Position numbers and translations under genes: made by a program. A stretch of DNA of 64,000 nt from contig NZ_JACPYU010000010.1 of assembly GCF_016195855.1 (NCBI RefSeq), forward strand, positions 1 to 64,000, in the 5' to 3' direction. This document shows, piece by piece, positions 34,881 to 43,221 of this stretch. Under the pieces are notes generated by a model, which searched no databases, was not told the origin of the DNA, and was given only the letters and a program-made list of their open reading frames with translations. Numbering within the stretch: the first letter of the stretch is position 1; each line of letters opens with the position of its first letter. This stretch comes from Aquabacterium sp. (GTDB taxonomy: Bacteria > Pseudomonadota > Gammaproteobacteria > Burkholderiales > Burkholderiaceae_C).

Positions 34881-37677
34881 GCTGACCGTGCTGGCCCTGG
34901 CCTGCCTGCTCACCGCGTGCGCCAGCAAGCGCGGCACACCCGACAACGAGCCCACCATCCAGTCGCTGGCCCACCGCGAGATCACGGTCGAGAAGGACCA
35001 GGCCATCCACACCAACGAGGCGCAGGCCATCGAGGCCTACCGCCAGTTCCTGGCAGGGGCGCCCAACGCAGCGCAGCGTGCCGAGGCCTTGCGCCGCATC
35101 GGTGACCTGGAAATGGACCGTGCCGACAGCGCCAGCGCCGATCCCGCCGCAACCGGTGCGCCGGACTACCGCGCCGCGATCGCTCGCTATCAGGACTACC
35201 TGAAGGCCTATCCAGCCGACCCCAACAATGACCGCGTGCTGTACCAGTTGGCACGTGCGCAGGAGCAAAGCGGCGACCTGGATGCCGCGTTGAAGACGCT
35301 GACCCTGCTGGTGCGCGACTTCCCGGCCACCGCCGTCAGTGACGAGGCCCAGTTCCGCCGGGGCGAGCTCTTGTTCACAGCCCGTGATTACGCGCAGGCC
35401 GAGAAGGCCTATGCCGCCGTGCTGAGCGCCGGCCCCGGCAGTCCGTATCACGACCGTGCGCTGTACATGCAAGGGTGGTCGCAGTTCAAGCAGGGGCGGC
35501 TGGATGACGCCTTGCAGGCCTTCTTCGGGGTGTTGGACCTCAAGCTGGCCAATGTGCTTGACGATGACAGCCTGGACGCCAGCGAGGGCCTGACCCGCGC
35601 AGACCGCGAGCTGGTCGAAGACACCTTCCGGGTGACCAGCCTGAGCCTGGCCAACCTGCAGGGTGCGGAAGCCATCCCGGCCTTGATCAACACGCCCCTG
35701 CGCCGCGCCTACGCCTTCCGTGTCTACGAACAACTCGGTGAGCTCTACATCAAGCAGGACCGGCCCAAGGACGCGGCCGACACCTTCACCCTGTTTGCAC
35801 AGCGTGAGCCTTTTGATGCCCAGGCCCCGGTCTTGCAAGCCCGCGTGATCGACATCTACGAGCGCGGCGGGTTCGCCAACCTGGCGCTCGCGGCGAAGAA
35901 GGACTATGCCGCGCGCTATGGACGCCACAGCGCGTTCCGCAACGCCAAGCCGCAGGCCTGGGCGCGCGCGCAGCCGCTGCTCAAGACCCACCTGGCCGAG
36001 CTGGCACGCCACCACCACGCACAGGCACAGCAATCCAAACGTTCGGCCGACTACCAGGAGGCGGTGCATTGGTACCGCGAGTACCTCGCCTCCTTCCCCG
36101 CGGATCCGCAAGCGGCGCAGAACAACTTCCTGCTGGCCGAACTGCTGTTTGAAGATGCGCGCTTTGCCGAAGCCAGCATCGAGTACGAGAAGGCGGCTTA
36201 CGACTACCCGCCGCACGACAAGAGCGCGGACGCGGGCTATGCCGCCTTGCTCAGCCATGCGCAAGAGCAAAAGAAGGCGGACGCTGGCCAGTTGCCCGCC
36301 TTGCAACAGGCCAGCGTGGCCAGCGCCTTGCGCTTTGCGCGGGCCTTCCCAGCCGACAGCCGCGCCGGCCCCGTGCTCACCGATGCCGCCGAGAAGCTCT
36401 ATGCCCTGCACGATGGCGATCAGGCCGCGAGCGTGGCCCAGCAGGTGCTGGATCTGCAGCCCCCGGCCGCCGAGGCACAGCGCCGTGTGGCCTGGACGGT
36501 GCTGGCCCACACCGCATTTGAGCGCGGCGCTTTCGATGTGTCTGAGAACGCTTATGGCGAGGTGCTCAAGCTCACCGCCGCCAAGGCCCCGGGCCGTCAG
36601 GAGCTGATCGAGCGCCAGGCCGCCTCGGTCTACAAACAAGGCGAGCAGGCCCGGTCTGCAGGCCAGTTGCGCGAGGCGGTGGCGCATTTCGCCCGCGTCG
36701 CCGAGGTCGCACCGCAATCGGCGGTGCGGGCCACTGCGCAGTACGACGCCGCGGCCGCGCTGATCGCGCTCAAGGACTGGGACGCTGCCACACGCACGCT
36801 GGAGGACTTCCGCCAGCGTTATCCCAACAACCCATTGCAGGCCGACGTCAGCCCGAAGCTGGCCGTGGCCTACATCGAGCAGGGGCAGTGGGGCAGCGCG
36901 GCGGGCGAGCTCGAACGCCTGGCCACCACCAGCAAGGACCCCAAGGTGGCGCGCGATGCGCTCTGGCAGGCCGCCGAGTACCACGAGAAGGTCGGGGCGC
37001 GTGGGCCGGCCGCCAAGGCCTACGAACGCCATCTCGCGCTGACGCTGGCACAGCGCCCGACACCGCTGGAGCCCGCCATCGAGGCCCGTGCGCGCCTGGC
37101 CCACCTCGCCGGGCAGGATGGCAACACCGCGCGTGAGCTGGCGCTGATGAAAGACATCCTGCAGGCCGATCAGAACGGGGGCGCCGCCCGCACGGACCGC
37201 ACCCGCTACCTGGGTGCCACGGCCGCATTGGCGCTGGCCGAACCGGTGGCCCAGGCCTATCGCAAGGTCGCCCTGGTCGAGCCCCTGCAAAAGCAGTTGA
37301 AGCTCAAGAAGGCCCGGATGGAAGAGGGCTTGAAAGCCTATGCCGTGGCCGCTGACTACGGTGTGGCCGATGTCAGCACCGCCGCGACCTTTCACATCGC
37401 CGCCTTGTACCGTGACTTCGGCAAGGCGCTGATGGGCTCGGAGCGGCCCAGGAAGCTGTCCAAGGTCGAGCTGGAGCAATACAACGTGATGCTGGAAGAG
37501 CAGGCCTTCCCGTTCGAGGAAAAGGCCAGCGAGTTGCACGAGGTGAATGCACGCCGTGCGGCTGCCGGCATCTATGACGAGTGGGTCAAGCGCAGCTTTG
37601 CGGCCTTGCGAGAGCTGCAGCCCGTTCGCTATGGCAAGAACGAACGCAGCGAAGGGGTGGTTGATGCGATTCGCTGA
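34864..37677 (+). CDS. Large TPR-repeat lipoprotein (937 aa)
   Basis: The N-terminus LALACLLTAC is a clear lipobox, so this is probably an outer-membrane lipoprotein facing the periplasm. Most of the 937 residues are TPR-like helical pairs (for example RVLYQLARAQEQSGDLDAALKTL, and NNPLQADVSPKLAVAYIEQGQWGSAAGEL; given by cores). Length and repeats resemble AgmU/GltD of Myxococcus. It begins inside the previous gene, and its 3' end overlaps the next TPR gene by 14 bases, so all three TPR genes are coupled. The longer upstream frame extends through the previous gene and was not used. Confidence 0.75.
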   Translation: MRPSPKLTVLALACLLTACASKRGTPDNEPTIQSLAHREITVEKDQAIHTNEAQAIEAYRQFLAGAPNAAQRAEALRRIGDLEMDRADSASADPAATGAPDYRAAIARYQDYLKAYPADPNNDRVLYQLARAQEQSGDLDAALKTLTLLVRDFPATAVSDEAQFRRGELLFTARDYAQAEKAYAAVLSAGPGSPYHDRALYMQGWSQFKQGRLDDALQAFFGVLDLKLANVLDDDSLDASEGLTRADRELVEDTFRVTSLSLANLQGAEAIPALINTPLRRAYAFRVYEQLGELYIKQDRPKDAADTFTLFAQREPFDAQAPVLQARVIDIYERGGFANLALAAKKDYAARYGRHSAFRNAKPQAWARAQPLLKTHLAELARHHHAQAQQSKRSADYQEAVHWYREYLASFPADPQAAQNNFLLAELLFEDARFAEASIEYEKAAYDYPPHDKSADAGYAALLSHAQEQKKADAGQLPALQQASVASALRFARAFPADSRAGPVLTDAAEKLYALHDGDQAASVAQQVLDLQPPAAEAQRRVAWTVLAHTAFERGAFDVSENAYGEVLKLTAAKAPGRQELIERQAASVYKQGEQARSAGQLREAVAHFARVAEVAPQSAVRATAQYDAAAALIALKDWDAATRTLEDFRQRYPNNPLQADVSPKLAVAYIEQGQWGSAAGELERLATTSKDPKVARDALWQAAEYHEKVGARGPAAKAYERHLALTLAQRPTPLEPAIEARARLAHLAGQDGNTARELALMKDILQADQNGGAARTDRTRYLGATAALALAEPVAQAYRKVALVEPLQKQLKLKKARMEEGLKAYAVAADYGVADVSTAATFHIAALYRDFGKALMGSERPRKLSKVELEQYNVMLEEQAFPFEEKASELHEVNARRAAAGIYDEWVKRSFAALRELQPVRYGKNERSEGVVDAIR

Positions 37678-38347
37678 TGGCTTGTGGCGCACGGCTGCCG
37701 TGGCCTTGATGGTCGGCATGACCGGCTGCGCCTGGACGAACGCGCAACGGAAGTCGCTGATGGGGGCACCTGCATCGCCCTCCGCATCAACGGCGTCAAC
37801 CGCCAGCCAGATTGATGGGCATGTGCCCACCGAGGCCTTGCCCAGTGCCGCCGAGCAGCGCGCCTTTGACGAGGCCACCCGTGCCTTGCGCGCTGGCAAC
37901 ACGGCCCTGGCCGAGCGTGGCTTTCGGGCCCTGGCGCGCGCCAACCCGGCGCTGGCCGGCCCCCATGCCAACCTGGGCCTGATGCAGCGCCAGGCCGGCA
38001 AGCTGGCCGAGTCGGCGCAGGAGCTGGAGCTGGCGGTGAAGCTCAGCCCCAATCAGGCGCTTTACCTGAACCAGCTGGGCATCACCTACCGCCAGCAAGG
38101 GCAGTTTGACAAGGCGCGCGAGGCGTATGAAAAGGCCATTGCGCTCAATGACCGCTACGCAGAGGCCATCCTCAACCTGGGCATCCTCTACGACCTGTAC
38201 CTGGCCGAGCCCGGCCGTGCGCTGACCCAATACGAGCGCTACCTGGCGCTAACCCCCAGCGGGGATGCCACCGTGAAGAAGTGGGTGGCCGAGTTGAAGA
38301 ACCGCAAGCCCGCTTCAAGCCACGCGGCTGGAAAGGACAAATCATGA
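37664..38347 (+). CDS. TPR lipoprotein (227 aa)
   Basis: The N-terminus ends in the lipobox MVGMTGC. A linker to about residue 60 precedes TPR units (AFDEATRALRAGNTALAERGFRAL, ANLGLMQRQAGKLAESAQELELA, YLNQLGITYRQQGQFDKAREAYEKA; given by cores). It starts inside the large TPR lipoprotein gene and ends in an ATGA overlap with the small protein gene that follows. It may resemble GltE. The function is probably scaffold formation in the periplasm. Confidence 0.75.
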   Translation: MRFADGLWRTAAVALMVGMTGCAWTNAQRKSLMGAPASPSASTASTASQIDGHVPTEALPSAAEQRAFDEATRALRAGNTALAERGFRALARANPALAGPHANLGLMQRQAGKLAESAQELELAVKLSPNQALYLNQLGITYRQQGQFDKAREAYEKAIALNDRYAEAILNLGILYDLYLAEPGRALTQYERYLALTPSGDATVKKWVAELKNRKPASSHAAGKDKS

Positions 38348-38679
38348 TGCGTCTGACCTGCCTGGTGATCACCTGCCTGGGCCTGTGTGCCGCCAAGGCC
38401 TTCGCACAAGACCGCGCCGAGATCGACCGCACCCAGATCATCGGCAACCGCGAGTTGCCCAAGGTCCTGTACATCGTGCCCTGGAAGCGGCCCACGCCAG
38501 GTGATCTGGCCGGCCGCCCCTTGGTCAGTGTCGTCGATGAGGCCATGGCCCCGGTGGACCGCGATGTGTTCCGGCGCCAGGTGCAGTACGACGCGCAGAC
38601 GCAGCAGCGCACCGCGGCGGCAGTAGCAGCCGTTGCAGCCGCCAAGGCCACGCCGCCCGGCAACCCGACCAAGCCTTGA
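38344..38679 (+). CDS. Small exported protein (111 aa)
   Basis: It has a signal peptide (MMRLTCLVITCLGLCAAKAFAQ) and a mature part of about 88 residues. The core IDRTQIIGNRELPKVLYIVPWK, given by its key pattern GNxELPKVLYIVPWK, looks conserved, and the tail is Ala/Gln/Pro-rich. A similar sequence precedes ExbB genes in other Glt-like loci by my recollection, but no family name is certain. It starts in an ATGA overlap with the TPR gene. Confidence 0.65.
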   Translation: MMRLTCLVITCLGLCAAKAFAQDRAEIDRTQIIGNRELPKVLYIVPWKRPTPGDLAGRPLVSVVDEAMAPVDRDVFRRQVQYDAQTQQRTAAAVAAVAAAKATPPGNPTKP

Positions 38680-38732
38680 CGCCGCTCCATTCACCCGCAC
38701 CCCATTCCAGTTTGCCTTCGGAGATTCGAGAT

Positions 38733-39389
38733 ATGAATGCCTTCCAAACCGCCGTCAAGTTCTTCCAGGATTGCGGCCTGTTCATCTACCCCAGCATCCT
38801 GATCATGGCCGTGGGCGTGGCGATCGCGATCGAGCGTTTCGTCTACCTCTCGCGTGCGCGCAGTGACAACAGCAAGGCCTGGGCACAGCTGCTGCCCCTG
38901 CTGCAAAAGGGGCAGTTCAAGGAGGTGCAGAACCTCGCGGCCAAGTCCGACGCGGCGGTGGGCAAGATCGTGCACCATGGCCTGGACCGCATGCAAAGCC
39001 CCGGCCGCCGTGAAGACTTCGATGCCGCCATGGAAGAAGGCATGATGGAGATCGTACCCCGCCTGGAAAAGCGCACGCACTACATCGCCACCTTTGCCAA
39101 CGTGATCACGCTGGTGGGCCTGCTGGGCACCATCATCGGCCTGATCAAGGGCTTCACCGCCGTGGCACAGGTCAACCCGGCCGAGAAGGCCGAGATGCTG
39201 TCGGCCAGTATCTCGATCGCCATGAACAACACGGCGTTTGCGCTGATGGTGGCCATCCCCTTCCTGCTGATCCACGCCTTCCTGCAGGCCAAGACCAGCG
39301 AGATCGTGGACGGGCTGGAAGCCGCGAAGATGAGCTTCCTGAACGTCGTGATGCGCATCCGCGCCGAGCAACAGGCCGCGGCTCGCTGA
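38733..39389 (+). CDS. ExbB/TolQ/MotA-family proton-channel protein
   Basis: This is a 218-residue inner-membrane protein with three membrane segments (about 15-35, 125-150 and 160-185). Conserved features are AIERFVYL after TM1 and TLVGLLGTIIGLIKGF in TM2, then SISIAMNNTAFALMVAIPFLLIH in TM3, given by their cores. It would form the proton-conducting pentamer with the two downstream ExbD-type proteins. It resembles AglR of the Myxococcus motility motor as well as ordinary ExbB; the neighbours favour the former. Confidence 0.88.
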   Translation: MNAFQTAVKFFQDCGLFIYPSILIMAVGVAIAIERFVYLSRARSDNSKAWAQLLPLLQKGQFKEVQNLAAKSDAAVGKIVHHGLDRMQSPGRREDFDAAMEEGMMEIVPRLEKRTHYIATFANVITLVGLLGTIIGLIKGFTAVAQVNPAEKAEMLSASISIAMNNTAFALMVAIPFLLIHAFLQAKTSEIVDGLEAAKMSFLNVVMRIRAEQQAAAR

Positions 39390-39390
39390 C

Positions 39391-39894
39391 ATGGCACGCA
39401 TCCGACGCTTGCGCAAAACGCCAGCGCACCTGGAGATCACCGCGTTCATCAACTTGATCGTGGTGCTGGTGCCTTTCCTGCTCTCCACGGCGGTGTTCAC
39501 GCGCCTGGCGGTGATCGACCTGAGCCTGCCCGCACCCAGCTCGGGTGTGGCGCAACTGAAGGTCAACGACCTGCAATTGGAGATCGTGATCCGCCCTGAT
39601 GCACTGGAAGTGGGTGACCGCGTGGGCGGGCTCATCGAGCGCATCCCCAACACGGCGGCCGCACCCACCGTGCCCGATGTGGCCTCGCTGGCGCGGCTGG
39701 TGCAGCAGATCAAGGCCAAGTTCCCGGACAAGGCCGAGGCCACCGTGCTGGCGCAACCCGATACCCCCTACAACACCCTTGTGCAGGTGATGGACGCCGT
39801 GCGCGCCGGGCATGTGGTGCAGGGCGCGAGCGTGGTGCGTGGTGAGCTGTTCCCCAACATCTCGATTGGCGACGCGCCGATCGCCAACCGCTAG
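39391..39894 (+). CDS. ExbD/TolR-family protein lacking the membrane Asp
   Basis: This is a 167-residue single-pass protein. The membrane segment ITAFINLIVVLVPFLLSTAVF (residues 16-36, cited by key residues) aligns with the ExbD segment whose essential Asp sits where Asn21 is found here. The periplasmic domain ends near IADR-like sequence NIAIGDAPIANR, read here as NISIGDAPIANR. Loss of the Asp means it probably does not carry protons alone, like one of the two TolR proteins in Agl-type motors. It starts two bases after the ExbB stop. Confidence 0.85.
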   Translation: MARIRRLRKTPAHLEITAFINLIVVLVPFLLSTAVFTRLAVIDLSLPAPSSGVAQLKVNDLQLEIVIRPDALEVGDRVGGLIERIPNTAAAPTVPDVASLARLVQQIKAKFPDKAEATVLAQPDTPYNTLVQVMDAVRAGHVVQGASVVRGELFPNISIGDAPIANR

Positions 39895-39901
39895 AGGGGC
39901 C

Positions 39902-40396
39902 ATGAAACTCACCCCCATACAAAAGCGTGCCGCGCGGCGCGCACGCCACCAGAGCATGGTCGACATGAACCTGGTGTCGCTGATCGACGTGTTCACCATC
40001 CTGATCTTCTTCCTCTTGTCCAACGCCGGTGGGGTCGAGACACTGCCCAGCCCGAAGGCCGTGCAACTGCCCGAGTCCGTGTCGCAGACGCAGCCGCGTG
40101 ACACCGTGGTGGTCGTGGTCAGTGCCACCGAGATCCTGGTGGAGGGGCGCAAGGTGGCCGCGGTGGCCGATGTGATCAACACGGCGGGCGACCTGATCGA
40201 GCCGCTCAAGGCCGAGCTGGATGTGCTGGCCAGCCGCCAGGTGGTTCGTCCGGAGAACGAAGCGCATGCCCGGCGCCTGACGATCATGGGTGACAAGGAC
40301 ATCCCCTACCGCCTGCTGCGCAAGGTCATGGCCACCAGTGCCCGCGCCAACTTTGGCGATGTCTCGTTCGCGGTTCGGCAGAGGTTTGAATCATGA
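39902..40396 (+). CDS. ExbD/TolR-family protein with intact membrane Asp
   Basis: This is a 164-residue single-pass protein. The basic N-terminus is followed by MNLVSLIDVFTILIFFLLS, which retains the proton-binding Asp (Asp29). The periplasmic domain (VVVVVSATEILVEGRKVA, LTIMGDKDIPYRLLRKVMATS; given by cores) matches ExbD/TolR. It likely provides the active proton site, while the upstream paralogue has Asn. Its stop overlaps the start of the TonB-like gene (ATGA). Confidence 0.9.
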   Translation: MKLTPIQKRAARRARHQSMVDMNLVSLIDVFTILIFFLLSNAGGVETLPSPKAVQLPESVSQTQPRDTVVVVVSATEILVEGRKVAAVADVINTAGDLIEPLKAELDVLASRQVVRPENEAHARRLTIMGDKDIPYRLLRKVMATSARANFGDVSFAVRQRFES

Positions 40397-41517
40397 GCGC
40401 GGCCACCCTGGTGTCGTTTCGCACGCCGGTGCTGGCGTGGTCGGACTCGGCCGACGATGAGCGCTTGTTCCGGCGTGTCTCGCGCACGGTGCTGATCACG
40501 ACGGTGCTGCTGTGCCTGGCCTTGCTGTTGTGGCCCAGGCCGGAGCCCGATCGCACGCAGCAGCAGGCGCTGCCGCCGCCGCTGGCCAAGCTGCTGCTGG
40601 AGCATGAGCCGCCGGTGCCGGTCAAGCCGCTGGTCGAGCCCGTGAGCAAGCCGGCCGAGCCCACGGTCAGCAAAGCCCCTGTGGCCCAGCCGGAACCACG
40701 TCGCCCTGTTCGCACTGTGGCGCGCAAGGTCGAGCGAGACGAAGCGCCGCCGGTGCCCGAAGCGCGTGTGCCGGTCGCGAACAAGCTGGCCGGAGAAGTC
40801 GAGGCGGCGCGCCGCAAGGTGGCAGGCATCGGCCTGCTGGCCGCGAAAGACGAGATCGCGCAGATCAGCGGGGCGCCAGCCGCCGTTCAGTTGCGGACCG
40901 ACATCCAGCAAGGCAAGGGTGTCGGCAGTGGCACGGGCGCGGGTGTCGGGGCCGGCCGTGAAGCCGGGCTGCCATCACGCGCCTTGATCACCTCCAACGC
41001 AGCGGGTGTCAGCGGGGGCATCAACACCTCGGGCTACAGCCGCAACACCGGTGGGGGCGGGCTGGCAGGGCGGTCCACCACGCTGGTGGAGGGTGTGGTG
41101 GGGGGCGGGCAGGGCGGCAGCGTCGCGGGTAACGGTGAGCGTGGGCGCCATGCCGGTGGCACGGGTGTGGGGGCGGGCGGCGGCGGCAGTGCGGGTGGCA
41201 CTTTGCAACGCGGCAACAGCGGCAAGGCCTCACGCTCGATCGAGGAGATCAAGCTGGTCTTCGAACGCCACAAGGGCGCCATCTACGCCATCTACAACCG
41301 TGCCTTGCGTGAGGACCCGACGTTGCAGGGCAAGGTGGTGGTCGAGCTCAAGATCGCCCCGGGCGGCAATGTGCTCGATTGTCGCGTGGTCTCCAGCGAG
41401 CTGCATTCGCCCGAGCTGGAAAGCAAGCTGCTGGCGCGCATTCGGCAGTTTGACTTCGGTGCGAAAGAGGTGGACCAGATGGTGGTCACCTGGCCGGTGG
41501 ACTTCCTGCCCTCTTAA
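40393..41517 (+). CDS. TonB-like protein with AgmX/PglI-type C-terminus
   Basis: This is a 374-residue protein anchored by one membrane helix (VLITTVLLCLALLLWP, about 33-50). A Pro/Val/Glu-rich periplasmic stalk follows, then a Gly/Ala-rich segment (about 175-280), then a C-terminal domain: IKLVFERHKGAIYAIYNRALRE, LQGKVVVELKIAPGGNVLDCRVVSS, FDFGAKEVDQMVVTWPVDFL (given by cores). That ending fits the AgmX/PglI C-terminal domain that links inner-membrane motors to the envelope. It is the last gene of the block, and its stop overlaps the convergent MerR gene's stop by four bases. Confidence 0.82.
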   Translation: MSAATLVSFRTPVLAWSDSADDERLFRRVSRTVLITTVLLCLALLLWPRPEPDRTQQQALPPPLAKLLLEHEPPVPVKPLVEPVSKPAEPTVSKAPVAQPEPRRPVRTVARKVERDEAPPVPEARVPVANKLAGEVEAARRKVAGIGLLAAKDEIAQISGAPAAVQLRTDIQQGKGVGSGTGAGVGAGREAGLPSRALITSNAAGVSGGINTSGYSRNTGGGGLAGRSTTLVEGVVGGGQGGSVAGNGERGRHAGGTGVGAGGGGSAGGTLQRGNSGKASRSIEEIKLVFERHKGAIYAIYNRALREDPTLQGKVVVELKIAPGGNVLDCRVVSSELHSPELESKLLARIRQFDFGAKEVDQMVVTWPVDFLPS

Positions 41518-42002
41518 CGGCGCTTCTTGACCGCTGTCGCTGGTGCCGCATGTTCGGGCACCGCCCGACTCGATCGGGGCGCCGGCGTCAGAGTGCGGCC
41601 CAGGCGCTGTCGATCCAGCGCGCCAGCCGCCGCCGCCTTGAGCAAGCCCTGGAACGTGGGGCACTCGGCGTGGCTGGGTGCCGGGCACGCCGCCGCATGC
41701 CGCAGGCCACGGCTGACCGCTCTGAGCTGCTTGACGGTTGCATCGATGTCATCCGCTTTGGCCGCGAGCAATTGGCGGTCGATGTTCGGGCCGCCGCTGG
41801 GCGACAGCATCGAATGGATCTCGTCGAGCGCCAGCCCCGCGGCCTGCCCCAGTGCAATCAACGCCAGTTGGTCCAGCACGTCCGGGTTGAAGCGCCGCCG
41901 CACCCCTTGAGGGCCGACAGAGGCGATCAGCCCCTTTTTCTCGTAGTAGCGCAGCGTCGAGGCCGGCACGCCAGACCGTTTCGCGACTTCCGCAATGTCC
42001 AT
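41514..42002 (-). CDS. MerR-family regulator
   Basis: This is a 162-residue DNA-binding protein. The N-terminal winged helix is typical (MDIAEVAKRSGVPASTLRYYEKKGLI, by its key pattern A-x-SGVPASTLRYYExxGLI). A dimerisation helix follows at about residues 75-105. Two cysteines in AACPAPSHAECPTF may bind a metal or sense redox state, but this is not the SoxR CX2CXCX5C cluster. It is divergent from the DUF2938 gene, and a MerR-type promoter lies in the gap, so it probably activates DUF2938 and the flavodoxin gene. Confidence 0.9.
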   Translation of the reverse strand: MDIAEVAKRSGVPASTLRYYEKKGLIASVGPQGVRRRFNPDVLDQLALIALGQAAGLALDEIHSMLSPSGGPNIDRQLLAAKADDIDATVKQLRAVSRGLRHAAACPAPSHAECPTFQGLLKAAAAGALDRQRLGRTLTPAPRSSRAVPEHAAPATAVKKRR

Positions 42003-42012
42003 CCAAAACCTC

Positions 42013-42043
42013 TTGACTTGAAGTTGACTTCAACTTCTATAGT
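42013..42043 (+). promoter_or_regulatory. MerR-type promoter with 19-bp spacer and dyad
   Basis: A TTGACT -35 box (42013-42018) and a TATAGT -10 box (42038-42043) are separated by 19 bp, the overlong spacing that MerR activators correct by twisting DNA. Between them lies the dyad TTGAAGT-TG-ACTTCAA (42018-42033), with arms extending to 8 of 9 matches. It drives the DUF2938 gene and lies in the divergent gap next to the merR start. Confidence 0.75.
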
Positions 42044-42083
42044 GACCTTCATCGGCTCATTGGTCAACCTAGGAGGTACGCAA

Positions 42084-42584
42084 ATGACATGGCTGCAAGA
42101 AGCTTTTCTCATCACCCTTATCGGCATGGGCGCCACGGCGTTCATGGACCTGTGGCTCATGGTGCTGCGCCGCGCGGGTGTCCCATCGCTGAACATGGCC
42201 TTCATTGGCCGCTGGGGCGGGCATCTGCTGCGCGGCAAGGTGGCCCATGTGGCCATCAGCAAGGCTGAGCCCATTGCCGGTGAACGCGCATGGGGCTGGT
42301 TCATCCACTACGGGGTGGGCATTGCTTTTGCCTCGCTTTTGGTGGCGGTTCAAGGCCACGCGTGGGTGGCGAGCCCGACCCTGGTGCCCGCCGTTGCGGT
42401 GGGCATGTGCACGGTGCTGGCGCCCTTGTTCGTCATGCAACCGGCCATGGGTGCGGGCCTGGCTTCGTCCAGGACCCCGACACCCTTGAAAAACTGCCTG
42501 CGCAGCCTGGCCAATCACACGGTCTTTGGCCTGGGCCTTTACCTGTCTGCGGCATTGCTCGCGCCCTTGGTGCGCGCAGCTTGA
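42084..42584 (+). CDS. DUF2938 membrane protein
   Basis: This is a 166-residue inner-membrane protein with four or more hydrophobic segments. The sequence (FLITLIGMGATAFMDLWL, GWFIHYGVGIAFASLLV, MQPAMGAGLASSRTP) fits the DUF2938 family of unknown function. A strong AGGAGG site lies 10 bases upstream. It is under the MerR-type promoter and is followed by a flavodoxin-like gene, so it probably belongs to a small redox- or metal-stress response. Confidence 0.8.
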   Translation: MTWLQEAFLITLIGMGATAFMDLWLMVLRRAGVPSLNMAFIGRWGGHLLRGKVAHVAISKAEPIAGERAWGWFIHYGVGIAFASLLVAVQGHAWVASPTLVPAVAVGMCTVLAPLFVMQPAMGAGLASSRTPTPLKNCLRSLANHTVFGLGLYLSAALLAPLVRAA

Positions 42585-42634
42585 TGCCCTGGCGCCTTGC
42601 CCCCTCCATTCCTCGTTCTGCCGGAGTCACGAAC

Positions 42635-43207
42635 ATGAAAAAACTGGCCATCGTTTTCCACAGCGCCCACGGGCATACCGAGCACCTTGCCCACCACGTC
42701 CTGGACGGCGCGCGCAGCGTGCCGGGCGTCGAGGCGCATCTGTTGCGGGCGGAGGACCTGGCGCAGAACCCGGACGGGCTCACGCCCTATGACGGCCTGA
42801 TCCTGGGCTCGCCGACCTACCTGGGCGGGGTGTCGGGCAGCTTCAAGACCTTCATGGACGCCACGGGGCGCCTTTGGCGAAGCCAGGGGCTCAAAGGCAA
42901 ACTGGCCGCCGGGTTCACCGTGTCCTCGCTGCCGGCAGGCGACAAGCAGTCCACCTTGATGTCGATGTTCGTCTTCGCCATGCAGCACGGCATGCTGTGG
43001 GTCGGGAACCCCTTCCTGCCTGAGCAGGGCCAGGGCGTGGCCGATGGCGATGCCGTCAACAGGCTGGGCTCGTGGTCCGGGCTGATGGCACAGGCAGCGC
43101 ATGGTGCGCCTGCAGGTGCTTTCGTTGCGGGCGACCTCAAGACGGCCCGGATGTTCGGCCAGCATGTGGCCCAGACGATGGGCCGGGTCGGTGGCACCAT
43201 CTCATGA
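42635..43207 (+). CDS. Flavodoxin-fold NAD(P)H:quinone oxidoreductase-like protein
   Basis: This is a 190-residue FMN-binding protein. The phosphate loop is HSAHGHTEHLA, and further FMN-site regions are GSPTYLGGVSGSFKTFMDA and FTVSSLPAGDKQSTLM. The pattern resembles WrbA-type NAD(P)H:quinone oxidoreductases, which reduce quinones by two electrons and so prevent semiquinone formation. It probably forms an operon with the DUF2938 gene, 50 bases upstream. Confidence 0.88.
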   Translation: MKKLAIVFHSAHGHTEHLAHHVLDGARSVPGVEAHLLRAEDLAQNPDGLTPYDGLILGSPTYLGGVSGSFKTFMDATGRLWRSQGLKGKLAAGFTVSSLPAGDKQSTLMSMFVFAMQHGMLWVGNPFLPEQGQGVADGDAVNRLGSWSGLMAQAAHGAPAGAFVAGDLKTARMFGQHVAQTMGRVGGTIS

Positions 43208-43221
43208 GCTGATGGCAGGCG

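Noticed and set aside
34771..38052. Minus-strand open frame of about 1,090 codons over the TPR genes
   Set aside because: It is antiparallel to genes with lipoboxes, TPR patterns and coupled overlaps. Its translation has no domain pattern and is a side effect of high G+C codon use.
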